The translations under genes and the position numbers were made by a program. Shown one piece after another: positions 6,170 through 14,494 of a stretch of DNA of 18,089 bases. Within the stretch, counting starts at the first letter, position 1. Every line of letters starts with the position of its first letter. The notes under the pieces are model-generated. The model was not told the DNA's origin. It did not search any database and saw nothing but the letters and a program-made list of their open reading frames with translations. Source of the stretch: JAZNOL01 sp045580815 (GTDB taxonomy: Bacteria; Bacillota; Clostridia; RUG12999); the NCBI GenBank assembly GCA_045580815.1, contig JAZNOL010000022.1, forward strand, positions 1 to 18,089, given 5' to 3'.

Positions 6170-8287
6170 TCATTTTATATCCGCAGATATACAAACGTTT
6201 ATTCTTCCTGATTTATCGTTGCAATCAACAACCGTTAAAAAACCATCTTGAACTGTTTTTTCGCGATGTCCGTTTACTAAAACATAATCGACCGGATTTT
6301 CGCAGTAGAACATAAACTCACCGCCCTCATAAAGAGTCAGGCTGTTTTCGGTGCGGTGAATTATGGATTTCATCATAGAGTATTTTCCTTTATTTCCAAG
6401 ATATGCAAATCCGTTTTTAACAGGAACGACCGCAAAAAGTCTTATATCATCACGGTTTTCAAGAGAAAAATCTATTTTTTCATTTTTGCTTATAATTTTT
6501 GCTTCTTTTGAAAAATATTCATAAACAAGAACCTTGTCAGCATCTGTTTCATAGAAATTATCAAAAGAAATACTCCCCGTTACTGCCGATTTTTCGTCCT
6601 CGCTCAAGTTAAACGCCGCAAGCATCATACCATCGCCACATTTTGACCACAATTTAAAGGCATTTCCGGATGTTTTCGGATTTACCGTCAGGCAATCCGA
6701 TGTAGGTACAGCCGGACTGTCGCAACGCAGAATTCTGCCGTCCGAGAATACAAGCGGCTCAATAATATCTTTGCGGCTTTTTCCGATGGGATCGCTTATA
6801 TAAATCGGGCCTCCGCTTATGGCACGCAGAACACTGTTTTTAAGTGCCTGAGTATCCCCTGTCCACCACATATCCCAGTCGCACCACAGGAAATTCCCTT
6901 GCATAAAAGAATTGTAAGAACACTGCATTATATGATGAATGAACCACTCTCGGTTTTCCGGCTGAAAATCGTCACTTGCACGGGATATATTACTACTTCG
7001 GCGATTAAACATATTCTCCTGTGCCATACCCATGCAGTTTATTGTTTTGTTGTCAAAATATGCTCCTGCCGAGGCTTCGAGTGCTGTCTGGATATTTTTT
7101 GCAATCTCCCCTACCGGTGCTCTGCCTTTGAAATATCCTCTGATAAAGCTTTGGTTATCAATTTTTACAAAATCGGCACCACTGTGTTTTAAAAACGAAT
7201 GGTAAGCATTATAAAATCCGAACGCCTTTTCAAGCTCAAAGCTGTGAACAATACGTCCGTCGCCTGTTTTTGTGAGATATTGTGAAAATTCCTTTGCAAC
7301 AACGCCGCAAGGGTCAATCCCTTTCCACGAGCCTGTTGTAGGATGCCACATACCAACCTTTATACCATATTTTTCGTGAAGCAGGTCAATAGTATTTTTA
7401 AGTCCTCCGGGAAATCTTTCGTAATCTGCTTCAAAGTCATATAGCTTTGTTACTTGCATAGTTGATTCTATTTCTTTAAAAGTAGAACATTTTTTTGCAT
7501 TAAGTCCGTCAATATGCTCCCAGATGCAGTCGATTATCCCCCATTTTACCGGGATACTTTTTTCTTTAAACTCATCAAACTTTTCGCAAAGTCCATCCTT
7601 GTTTACGGAAATATGCATTGCATCCCAGCTACACCAGCCAAGATATTCAAAAACCTCGGGATACCGTTTGTTTTCACGTATATCACCGCCGGTGCCGAGC
7701 AAATCAAGTGCAGTCTTTGTGCAGGCTTTTGAAATCTCATAAGGATTTTCTCCCTCACCGATTACAAAAGCAAGACCATTGCAACGGTTAAGTCCTACAC
7801 ACCAGCTGTACATCTGAAACTTAAATCCGCCGGTGTCACCTTTCATTGTACATTTATACTGCTCACTGCATACCGGAAGAATGTATGTAAACATATCACC
7901 GTTTTTCACGGTAAGTGCCTGCGTATCACCGGGAATATCCTTAAAATCCGTGCCGAAAGACGGTTCACACCAAAATTCACTATGAAGATATACAGCACTG
8001 TATTCCACATTTGCACCTCCCTGCGGCACAAAAAGCTCAAGAGCACATTCGCTGTTTAAATAATCAATGTTATCAAAAGTAAATTCCGCTTCTTTAACGG
8101 TGCAATCGGCAAAAATGCCGTAAACATCGCCATCTTTTTCAGTTCTAAGACACAGGGTTATATCTTCCCTGTCATTTTTGAAAAATACGGCATTCTCTGT
8201 TTCGTCGTATTGTTTCAAAACAGCCTTTTTTCCGCTTTGCAAACAAACCGTAGGAACAATGTTTTTAAGTATCATTTTTATATTCAT
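6170..8287 (-). CDS. GH36 alpha-galactosidase, Sip1/raffinose-synthase type
   Basis: This 705-residue cytoplasmic enzyme has no signal peptide and is expected to hydrolyse or transfer alpha-galactosyl residues of imported oligosaccharides such as raffinose-family sugars. The N-terminal 200 residues form the beta-rich domain of the family. The catalytic barrel starts near YLGWCSWDAMH (215-225), continues through YGIKVGMWHPTTGSWKGIDP (307-326), and carries KIDNQSF (375-381) with the presumed nucleophile Asp377. ISRASDDF (434-441) carries the presumed acid/base Asp, followed by WCDWDMWW. These match the Raffinose_syn family layout. The start has GAGGGTGA 5 nt upstream and a consensus promoter. 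It heads a unit with the PepSY gene. Family assignment is firm; the natural substrate is not known. Confidence 0.9.
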   Translation of the reverse strand: MNIKMILKNIVPTVCLQSGKKAVLKQYDETENAVFFKNDREDITLCLRTEKDGDVYGIFADCTVKEAEFTFDNIDYLNSECALELFVPQGGANVEYSAVYLHSEFWCEPSFGTDFKDIPGDTQALTVKNGDMFTYILPVCSEQYKCTMKGDTGGFKFQMYSWCVGLNRCNGLAFVIGEGENPYEISKACTKTALDLLGTGGDIRENKRYPEVFEYLGWCSWDAMHISVNKDGLCEKFDEFKEKSIPVKWGIIDCIWEHIDGLNAKKCSTFKEIESTMQVTKLYDFEADYERFPGGLKNTIDLLHEKYGIKVGMWHPTTGSWKGIDPCGVVAKEFSQYLTKTGDGRIVHSFELEKAFGFYNAYHSFLKHSGADFVKIDNQSFIRGYFKGRAPVGEIAKNIQTALEASAGAYFDNKTINCMGMAQENMFNRRSSNISRASDDFQPENREWFIHHIMQCSYNSFMQGNFLWCDWDMWWTGDTQALKNSVLRAISGGPIYISDPIGKSRKDIIEPLVFSDGRILRCDSPAVPTSDCLTVNPKTSGNAFKLWSKCGDGMMLAAFNLSEDEKSAVTGSISFDNFYETDADKVLVYEYFSKEAKIISKNEKIDFSLENRDDIRLFAVVPVKNGFAYLGNKGKYSMMKSIIHRTENSLTLYEGGEFMFYCENPVDYVLVNGHREKTVQDGFLTVVDCNDKSGRINVCISADIK

Positions 8288-8311
8288 TTATATCACCCTC
8301 AAACTATATCG

Positions 8312-8349
8312 TTGTAGTTATTATACTACAAAAAGTACCTACTTGTCAA
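8312..8349 (-). promoter_or_regulatory. Promoter and overlapping palindromes of the GH36 gene
   Basis: On the minus strand a perfect -35 TTGACA (8344-8349), an 18-bp spacer and a perfect -10 TATAAT (8320-8325) lie 32 bp upstream of the start. The -10 is embedded in TTGTAGTTATTATACTACAA (8312-8331), which has perfect 7-bp arms. The spacer next to the -35 holds AAGTA-CC-TACTT (8333-8344). Such placement suggests repressor control, as expected for a sugar-utilisation gene. The regulator is not encoded in the window. Confidence 0.83.
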
Positions 8350-8366
8350 GTTTTTTTAATAAAGAA

Positions 8367-8398
8367 GCTACAGCAAAATGATTTTATTTCGCTGTAGC
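8367..8398 (-). terminator. Terminator of the secreted glycoside hydrolase gene
   Basis: Arms GCTACAGC (8367-8374) and GCTGTAGC (8391-8398) form an 8-bp stem whose loop is A/T-rich and partly self-complementary. It starts 7 nt past the stop codon of the hydrolase gene. On the minus strand the hairpin is followed by TTCTTTATT, a moderate T-tract. Confidence 0.75.
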
Positions 8399-8405
8399 CT
8401 TAAAA

Positions 8406-11132
8406 TTATTTCAGATAAATTGTTTTCTGTGTTGCAAATTTTTCTGAAGAAATCTGCACACAAACACTTTCGCCCTCATAGCTTTCGGGCAGTTCAAATG
8501 TGAACGAATATGCACCGTTTGCATTTGAAGCTCCCACATCCTGATAAAGAATATAATCAGCATATGTGCCTGCTGTAATCAGCTGTTTCTGCGTATCTTC
8601 GTTAAATGCAGTTACAATACATGTTTTATTGGGTGCATTATCTTTAAGCACGCCCGAAACTGTAATCACACCGTCAACAATTGAAGCTGAAACCTTTTCA
8701 TCGTCTCCGAAATAAGAGACAGATTTTGATTTCATAATCGGTCTGATTGCAGAAACACCGTCAAATACAAAGAATTTTGCATTATCATATTCAGGCAGAT
8801 TTTCTGTTAAAAAGCTTGTTTCGATGTTTGTGCCGCCATATACAAACTCCTGCACCTCTGAAGCAACAAGAGCACCGTTTTTGTCATATGCCGCCATAAT
8901 AACAGCCACATTATCCCCTGAAGCTGATTCTGTGGGCATTTCAACTTTTATATTGATGCTGTTTTCATCTTCTAAAAGCCACACACTGTTTGCTGTGTTT
9001 TCAAGAATAATCTGACCTTCTTTTGCAATCTCGTTAACACATTTTATATAACTGGGATTTTCTCCCTGTGTTATGCTGTAAGAGCCTGCTGTGTTTTCAA
9101 CAACTGTCATGTTGCCGTTCATATCATAAACCTCAAAATACGGTTTATTGCTTTCTACAGTAAATGTAGCTCCGGCTCTGCCATCCTCTTTCCATATGCA
9201 GTAAACATCTTCGTCTTTCTCGGTTTTATATTTATATGCATAATAATCGTCAGCAGAATCAACATCGCCGACAAAAGTTGCGTTGCCGATAATATCGTTA
9301 AACGCACAGGTTGTAATATACGCCGGTTTTGCCGCAAACGGTGTGCGGTAATTGTGAGAACGGAGTATGCCGAAGTTATGTTCATATTCAAACTGAGCAC
9401 AACCGTTGTTTACAAATGCGTAATGGAAATATTTATCAATACGGTTCGGATTGCTGTTTATTGCTAAACTTCTGGGATACCATTTTGCCTGGTTAGGTTC
9501 TGTTGTAACAGCATTTGCTGTTTGAGGAGCAAAGCTTACCTCACGTGTTGACCAGCCGTTTTCGGTTATCCAAGCCTGTTTTGATGAATCATATTTTTCA
9601 AGCAAATCGTGGTGTTGCTGCATTGTGGGGAAAATATACCATGTTTCAGGTCCGCCCAGAGTATCGTAAACATGCATACTGAACGCATCACAATAGTTGA
9701 GTATGCCGTTTTTATAGCAGTTTTCAATCCATTCTTCTTCATATCTGCCAACGGCACCTGCACACACAAACGCCTCGGGATAAGCCGCTGTTACGTTTTC
9801 GTACATTGTTTTTGTAGCTTCAACATAATACGGATAGTTGTCAGGATTGTGCGTACCGCCTGTTGTCAGGTTGAATTCATTGGGTGCTGTGAAATAATCA
9901 GTATATTCTTTGATTGCATTTGCCGTAGCATAACAGAATTTTCCATATGCTTCACGGGCAGACTGTTCTTCCAGCCAGTAGGGATATGCGTCATAGTCCC
10001 AGTGACCGCAAGAAAGAATTGCCAGCATTTCAAGACCGATTTCATCAAGATATTTGTTTGCGTACATAAGTTTTTCGGGAATCACATAATTTCCGAGATT
10101 GTCACGTGTTTCTATTTCCATCCAGCCGTGAGTTGTACGCGAAAAACCGTAGCCGGCGTTTTTTGCCAAATCAGCTATGGCTTTTATGTCTTCCTTGGAA
10201 TAAATATCCCAGTTAAAATGAATGTTTGTACCGAAACGCATATTGATTTCGTCTGCTGTGCGTGAACGCGAAAAATCTATAACCTGGGTTTGTTCTATGT
10301 TATTGCCGTTTGGTGAAATATACAGCAAATAAACACCGTAAGGAATATCTGTCAGCGTAAGAGTTGATTTGCCGTTTGAAACAGCCGCACTGCCGGAGAT
10401 TACGTCCTTGCCGTCATATGTTTTTACTGTGTATGTATAGCTTGAAGCAGGATAACTGCCGCTTAAATCTTCAACAGTCACATCAAATTTAACCGGGTCA
10501 CGCTCTAAAAAGATGTTGCCGGGTTTGCCTGTTTCAGCAGTAATTTTATATGGAGAAATTGTTGATAATTTTCTTACCGTAACAGAGGAAATCAGCACAT
10601 CAAACGGTGAAGTGCCCATGAAGCTTTGCTCATCTGAGGTTATATTGGCATCGCTTGCCAGAATCTGAAAATCGTAGCTGCCGCTGATACCGTTTGCAAA
10701 ACGGGGATTGTAAAGAGTGAAAGTGTGAGTTTCCCATGTGTTTGTGGGAGTCATCTGCACAAAATCCCATTCTTTTTTCCCGTCCTCCGCATCATAATAC
10801 AGCATAAATCCGCCGTAGCTGTCGTTATAATATGTAACGTCAATTTCAAGTGTTGTTTCAGGAGAAGCGTTGTATAAAACCGAGTCTGTGATGTTACAGC
10901 AGATTGTTGCGAGAGATGCGGTTGCGCTGTCAAGACGCCAGCCTTTTAAATCTCCCTGAGTTTCGACCGTCGGCTGATGCACAAGCAAGCTCGCAGTCAT
11001 ATTGCTTGTTGTAGCCAGTCTCTTTTTAAACTCTGCCGATGCAATAGTTTCGCTTTCGGCAGAAACTACGCCCGGAACAAGTGTTAGTGTTATAATAAAC
11101 GCAAGAAAAATTGCGATTTTTTTCATGTTCAT
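8406..11132 (-). CDS. Secreted multi-domain glycoside hydrolase, clan GH-A type
   Basis: This 908-residue exported protein should cleave an extracellular glycan. A signal peptide (residues 1-25, ending VVSA) is followed by a beta-sandwich resembling a carbohydrate-binding module (about 55-190) and an Ig-like domain (200-290). A TIM-barrel catalytic domain (about 297-620) and a beta domain (625-705) come next. Two further beta modules (about 715-800 and 810-908) end the protein. The barrel shows the paired glutamates of clan GH-A: Glu419 in TAPNEFN as acid/base and Glu524 in WITENGW as nucleophile. The GH39/GH5-like subgroup is a guess; the substrate is unknown. The start used here (11130-11132) is 6 nt after AAAGGAAG. 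A longer frame from 11156 would place that site inside the coding region. No SLH, dockerin or sortase motif is seen. Confidence 0.85.
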   Translation of the reverse strand: MNMKKIAIFLAFIITLTLVPGVVSAESETIASAEFKKRLATTSNMTASLLVHQPTVETQGDLKGWRLDSATASLATICCNITDSVLYNASPETTLEIDVTYYNDSYGGFMLYYDAEDGKKEWDFVQMTPTNTWETHTFTLYNPRFANGISGSYDFQILASDANITSDEQSFMGTSPFDVLISSVTVRKLSTISPYKITAETGKPGNIFLERDPVKFDVTVEDLSGSYPASSYTYTVKTYDGKDVISGSAAVSNGKSTLTLTDIPYGVYLLYISPNGNNIEQTQVIDFSRSRTADEINMRFGTNIHFNWDIYSKEDIKAIADLAKNAGYGFSRTTHGWMEIETRDNLGNYVIPEKLMYANKYLDEIGLEMLAILSCGHWDYDAYPYWLEEQSAREAYGKFCYATANAIKEYTDYFTAPNEFNLTTGGTHNPDNYPYYVEATKTMYENVTAAYPEAFVCAGAVGRYEEEWIENCYKNGILNYCDAFSMHVYDTLGGPETWYIFPTMQQHHDLLEKYDSSKQAWITENGWSTREVSFAPQTANAVTTEPNQAKWYPRSLAINSNPNRIDKYFHYAFVNNGCAQFEYEHNFGILRSHNYRTPFAAKPAYITTCAFNDIIGNATFVGDVDSADDYYAYKYKTEKDEDVYCIWKEDGRAGATFTVESNKPYFEVYDMNGNMTVVENTAGSYSITQGENPSYIKCVNEIAKEGQIILENTANSVWLLEDENSINIKVEMPTESASGDNVAVIMAAYDKNGALVASEVQEFVYGGTNIETSFLTENLPEYDNAKFFVFDGVSAIRPIMKSKSVSYFGDDEKVSASIVDGVITVSGVLKDNAPNKTCIVTAFNEDTQKQLITAGTYADYILYQDVGASNANGAYSFTFELPESYEGESVCVQISSEKFATQKTIYLK

Positions 11133-11249
11133 TGCTATCTTCCTTTCGGATAACAAAATGTGATTTTTAGCTGTGTACTAATGTGAAAATAAACACCGCA
11201 GCAGGAAACTCCTCCTGACGGAGAATCTTTAGGTTTGCATCGTCTTTTC
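11133..11249 (-). other. Upstream region of the glycoside hydrolase gene
   Basis: It holds the ribosome site CTTCCTTT (plus-strand view, 11139-11146). There is also a small CTCC/GGAG hairpin around 11205-11225. I could not find a convincing -35/-10 pair on the minus strand here, so the promoter of the hydrolase gene is unassigned. It may be weak, need an activator, or lie within the adjacent structured element. Confidence 0.4.
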
Positions 11250-11470
11250 GCCTCCCTTGTGCAAAGGGAGGTGGATTTGCCGCAGGCAAAGGCGGAGGGA
11301 TTGTAACGCAAAAACAGTTGTTTTTGGAATTTTTAAATTTCACCTACAATCCTCCCGTCACACTACGTGTGCCACCGTCTCGCTGCGGCTCGGTCACGTA
11401 CGGCTCTGACAATTCCCCGAATTGTCATTCACTACCGTGCAAGCTCCGCCCTTTACACAAGGAGGGCTTT
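11250..11470. repeat. Hairpin-rich intergenic repeat element (MITE/REP-like)
   Basis: This is a GC-richer, non-coding block unlike its surroundings. Its ends are inverted, imperfect copies: the left end CCTCCCTTGTGCAAAGGGAG and the right end CCCTTTACACAAGGAGGGC. Inner arms TACAATCC (11345-11352) and GGATTGTA (11298-11305) also pair. Local perfect hairpins lie at 11251-11271 (8 bp), 11276-11290 (TTTGCC/GGCAAA), 11359-11371 (CACAC/GTGTG) and 11407-11427 (TGACAATTC/GAATTGTCA). I recall similar 'cctccctt...aagggagg...ggagggattgt' blocks as dispersed intergenic repeats in Clostridia genomes. No target-site duplication is evident and no long reading frame of its own is credible. A non-autonomous mobile element or a structured RNA are the main options. 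Confidence 0.65.
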
Positions 11471-11491
11471 GAACTGTACCGTTTTATAAAC

Positions 11492-11516
11492 TGTGCGCCG
11501 CAAAATGCGGCGCACA
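11492..11516 (-). terminator. Terminator of the 882-aa surface protein gene
   Basis: TGTGCGCCGCA (11492-11502) and TGCGGCGCACA (11506-11516) form a perfect, GC-rich 11-bp stem with a 3-nt loop, 26 nt past the stop codon. On the minus strand it is followed by GTTTATAAAA, a short and interrupted T-tract. The stem strength makes termination likely. Confidence 0.8.
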
Positions 11517-11542
11517 TATTTAATCAATTAACCAAATTTCGA

Positions 11543-14191
11543 TTATTCACCGATTGTTGTAGGTGCTGTAATCGGAGCTATTTTTGTGATACCGTCAAAT
11601 ACAAATGCTTTAACTGTGGTAGCACTTGCAAGATTTGCATCAACAGTTACAGGAATTGTAGCTGTATCGCTGTAAGCGCCGTCTGCCGCAAGAGTGTAAG
11701 GCAGAGTTGCTACACTTACAAGTTTGTTTCCTGCATAACCTGCAAGAACAATCCATGCTTTTGCATCTTCTGCTGATGTGTTGATAACAGGAACTTCAAC
11801 AGCGATTGAATCACCTTCTGCGATGTCAGCAACACTTGCAATATCGCTGTCGCCTTCTTTGATTGACGGAACAGCAAATTTAATTTCGCCCTCGTCAGCT
11901 GTGAATGTGTAAATAACGTCACTTGCAAGACCAAGACCGTTTGCTGCCGGTGCACCTGCACCAACAGTAATTGTGTATGTTTCTCCTGCATTAAGAGCGT
12001 TTGTAAATTCAACTGTTGCAACGTTAGTTGCTGTTGATACTGAATATTCAGCATCGCCGCTTACTGTGATGTAAGGAATAACATCGTCACTGATGTCTTT
12101 TGAGAATACGAGGTCAACTTTTGTTGTACCTGCCGATACAGTTTCAGCATAAGCTGATGTTGTATCATCATATTTTACAAATTCAGCATTTTCAATAATG
12201 GGATATTCCTGAACATTTTTAACAACGAGGTTGTCGATACCCATGTTAAGAGCATCATTTTTTCTGTTGCCCGCCAAACCGTTAACGCCCATAACAAATT
12301 CTGTATAAACACCGTCTGTCACATTACCCGGCATTACATCGCTTGTTGCAAGGTAAGCACCATCACGGTATATGTCATAGTAGTTGCTGTCAAGATCAAC
12401 TTCAATTTTGTATGTATGCCACTCGTCTTCATAATCAAGGTTTACACCTTTTGCAATTTCTCTGTTGTTTGTTGAAGTGATTTTCTGAGCATAGTCAGCA
12501 GTTGAAGTAAAGATACTTCTCATGTTTTTGCCAGGTTCATCATGACTTATGCCGGTTGTTTCCTCCCAAACTCTATAACTGTCAAGAACGGCATTTGTCA
12601 TAAACAGAGTCCCCGGTAATAAAGCACCGTTGCCGTATGTAAGGTTTTTATCTTTAAATCCGAATACAACTTTGTATAACTGTGCATCATCAATATAGCC
12701 CGAAATATCGTATGTATCGCTAATTTTAAGATCAAATTCTGCAACAAGTTTACCGGTTGAAACACCGTCAGTAGCATTCTGGAAAGGAATTCTTATTCCT
12801 TGGTTATGTTCTCCCCACCAGTTTGAGTAACCAAAGTCAAAATAGTTATCGCCGGTGCTACGTTCTCTCATATCTGCCATCTGGTGAATATAACCATTAT
12901 TACCGCCCCAACCTGCATTTGCATTTGTAAATCCCCAGTAATAATACATATCTGTTAATGCAGCAGCTGCTGCACGATCCGGAAATGCATAAGTGTTGAA
13001 GTCATTTTCGTAAAGAACAGTTTCCTGTGTTGCAGGATTTGTTGTGAAGTTGATTTTTGAGCCTGCTGTAATTACATTGCCGTTAAACCATGATGCGCCG
13101 ATTGCTTCACCGAATGTAAGAGAATATGAAGCACCGCTTTCAAGGTCTGAAGCAAATGTAAATCTTAATGTGTCGCCTGAAAGTTTTTCAACAGATGTTG
13201 CCTCAACAGCTGTGTCTGCACCTGCTTTCGCAAGTGTGAAGCTTGAAGCTGTAAGGTCTGCAATGTCCTTTTTGTCTACAACATAATCAAGTTTAACGTC
13301 GATTGTATTTGCTGTGTTTGCTACAATTTTTGCACCGAAATCATTGCCAAGACGTTCAATTTTAACGTTGTCAAGCCAGATTTCTGCGTTACCGTCCTGT
13401 TCGCCGCCGCTTACAGCAAAGTCAATTTCGTTATATTCCATAATCTGTCTCAGATAATCAGCTGAGCCGCCATATGTTGCAACATAGTTACCGTCAAGAT
13501 AATATGACATTGAGCCGCCATCGTAGTCAATAAGAATATCTACATCATACCATTTGTCTGTTTCAAGGTCTCTTACTTCTTTATTGTCCACCATAGCTAC
13601 GTCATGATACTGGATAGCAGCTGCTGTCTGGAAGAGAATCTGTGCCTGTGTGAAAGCTTCGCCGGAATACTCGTCAGTATAGTCTGTAACCATAACTGTT
13701 ATGGGATAAGCTTTGTGACCGTTATCACCCCAGAAAGATGTGTTCATCCAGAACAGGTCTTTTGAACCGATTGTTCTGCCGCCGGGAACATAAATATCAT
13801 AAGAAAGAAGTGTTCTGCCGGTGTTGATTGTTGTTTTGCCAAAAGGTGCCCATGCTGACTGATAATACATTGCACCAGCCGAACCGTTTGCACCAACTTT
13901 GTCAGCCGAAACAAAAGCAGTTGTGCCGTGGTCTGTGCCTGAGGTTTTTGTTGCAATGGGGTCATAAAATGCCGCCCAAACTCTTTTGCCTTCGCCATAG
14001 AGACCGTCGCCACGGATTTCGCTTCTGTAAGCTGCGTTGTCATTGTTTAAAACAGGATCGCCATCGAAATCGTCAAAAACGATGACACCTGTTTCCGGCA
14101 TTGTTGTTGCTATGTATTTCGTCGCAGATACAGAGCAAGTTGCCATGAGCATTATTGCAATAAGCAAAAATGCCATAAATTTGTTTTTCAT
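11543..14191 (-). CDS. Large secreted modular surface protein (paralog A, 882 aa)
   Basis: The start is the ATG at 14189-14191, 7 nt after AGGAGGT. A longer open frame to 14263 would run through the ribosome site and the leader hairpin. The N-terminus MKNKFMAFLLIAIMLMATCS with cleavage near VSA/TK is a Sec signal peptide. Apparent modules in order are a concanavalin/LamG-like beta-sandwich (about 33-285, ending IWLDNVKIERLG), an Ig-like SbsA/Big_5-type domain (about 287-388), a second LamG-like sandwich (about 392-660, ending GIDNLVVKN), a second Ig-like domain (about 665-767), and a C-terminal module (about 770-882) ending VKAFVFDGITKIAPI. No catalytic residue pattern, SLH repeat, LPXTG or membrane anchor is visible. 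Binding of glycans or a structural cell-surface role is plausible but unproven. It is a full-length paralog of the next gene upstream and has its own leader and candidate promoter. Confidence 0.85.
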   Translation of the reverse strand: MKNKFMAFLLIAIMLMATCSVSATKYIATTMPETGVIVFDDFDGDPVLNNDNAAYRSEIRGDGLYGEGKRVWAAFYDPIATKTSGTDHGTTAFVSADKVGANGSAGAMYYQSAWAPFGKTTINTGRTLLSYDIYVPGGRTIGSKDLFWMNTSFWGDNGHKAYPITVMVTDYTDEYSGEAFTQAQILFQTAAAIQYHDVAMVDNKEVRDLETDKWYDVDILIDYDGGSMSYYLDGNYVATYGGSADYLRQIMEYNEIDFAVSGGEQDGNAEIWLDNVKIERLGNDFGAKIVANTANTIDVKLDYVVDKKDIADLTASSFTLAKAGADTAVEATSVEKLSGDTLRFTFASDLESGASYSLTFGEAIGASWFNGNVITAGSKINFTTNPATQETVLYENDFNTYAFPDRAAAAALTDMYYYWGFTNANAGWGGNNGYIHQMADMRERSTGDNYFDFGYSNWWGEHNQGIRIPFQNATDGVSTGKLVAEFDLKISDTYDISGYIDDAQLYKVVFGFKDKNLTYGNGALLPGTLFMTNAVLDSYRVWEETTGISHDEPGKNMRSIFTSTADYAQKITSTNNREIAKGVNLDYEDEWHTYKIEVDLDSNYYDIYRDGAYLATSDVMPGNVTDGVYTEFVMGVNGLAGNRKNDALNMGIDNLVVKNVQEYPIIENAEFVKYDDTTSAYAETVSAGTTKVDLVFSKDISDDVIPYITVSGDAEYSVSTATNVATVEFTNALNAGETYTITVGAGAPAANGLGLASDVIYTFTADEGEIKFAVPSIKEGDSDIASVADIAEGDSIAVEVPVINTSAEDAKAWIVLAGYAGNKLVSVATLPYTLAADGAYSDTATIPVTVDANLASATTVKAFVFDGITKIAPITAPTTIGE

Positions 14192-14220
14192 AAAAAATAC
14201 CTCCTGAAAAAATTTTTGGT

Positions 14221-14264
14221 TGTGTTTCGGTTTAAGGCTATGCGGAACCGCAAACCGAAACACA
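14221..14264 (-). promoter_or_regulatory. Long 5' leader hairpin of paralog A
   Basis: TGTGTTTCGGTTT (14221-14233) and AAACCGAAACACA (14252-14264) are perfect 13-bp inverted arms. The 18-nt loop contains another small stem, GCGG-AA-CCGC. It lies between the candidate promoter and the ribosome site (14199-14205), leaving the latter free. A 5' mRNA-stabilising hairpin is the simplest reading. No known riboswitch class is recognised and there is no T-run for attenuation. Confidence 0.6.
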
Positions 14265-14284
14265 GATTTTAATTTGCCATTTAC

Positions 14285-14313
14285 AGTTTATCACATTTTG
14301 TGGGTCAAAACAA
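14285..14313 (-). promoter_or_regulatory. Candidate promoter of paralog A
   Basis: On the minus strand -10 TAAACT (14285-14290, extended TG) is preceded by a 17-bp spacer and a weak -35 TTGTTT (14308-14313). It would give a leader of roughly 85 nt that contains the 13-bp hairpin. The rest of the 303-nt gap between the two paralogs holds only the terminator at 14411-14442 and A/T-rich sequence. Confidence 0.5.
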
Positions 14314-14410
14314 TACACCTAAAATGATATTTATACCACTATAACACCAACTTTTTAAAATTCACCCACATTACACACTTTTTACGCATAAAAAGTGCAC
14401 CTTATACACA

Positions 14411-14442
14411 AAACCGCCGCAGAAAAATTTCTGCGGCGGTTT
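14411..14442 (-). terminator. Strong terminator of paralog B
   Basis: AAACCGCCGCAGAAA (14411-14425) and TTTCTGCGGCGGTTT (14428-14442) form a perfect 15-bp inverted repeat with a minimal loop, 52 nt past the stop codon. On the minus strand it ends in TTTTGTGT. Its strength suggests that paralog A is transcribed from its own promoter rather than by read-through. Confidence 0.88.
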
Positions 14443-14494
14443 GCCAATTTATTAAATTATAACACTTACCGAATCAACGGTCAAAGCCTTAAAA

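Noticed and set aside
9609..10265. Plus-strand 218-codon open frame, the longest antisense frame in the window
   Set aside because: It is entirely antisense to the hydrolase catalytic domain, which has intact motifs. The composition (many Cys, Phe, Ile) is typical of a shadow frame.
11133..11156. Start of the hydrolase at 11156
   Set aside because: The ribosome site AAAGGAAG would lie inside the frame. The Met at 11132 has correct spacing and directly begins the signal peptide.
11250..11470. CRISPR-like array
   Set aside because: The repeats are inverted and nested, not regularly spaced direct repeats, and no cas genes are present.
11318..11776. Plus-strand 152-codon, cysteine-rich open frame
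   Set aside because: It crosses the structured repeat, a terminator and the antisense of the paralog A C-terminus. It has no ribosome site and no protein-like pattern.
14192..14263. N-terminal extension of paralog A to an ATG at 14263
   Set aside because: It would place the leader hairpin and the AGGAGGT ribosome site inside the coding sequence and put 24 non-signal residues before a good signal peptide.
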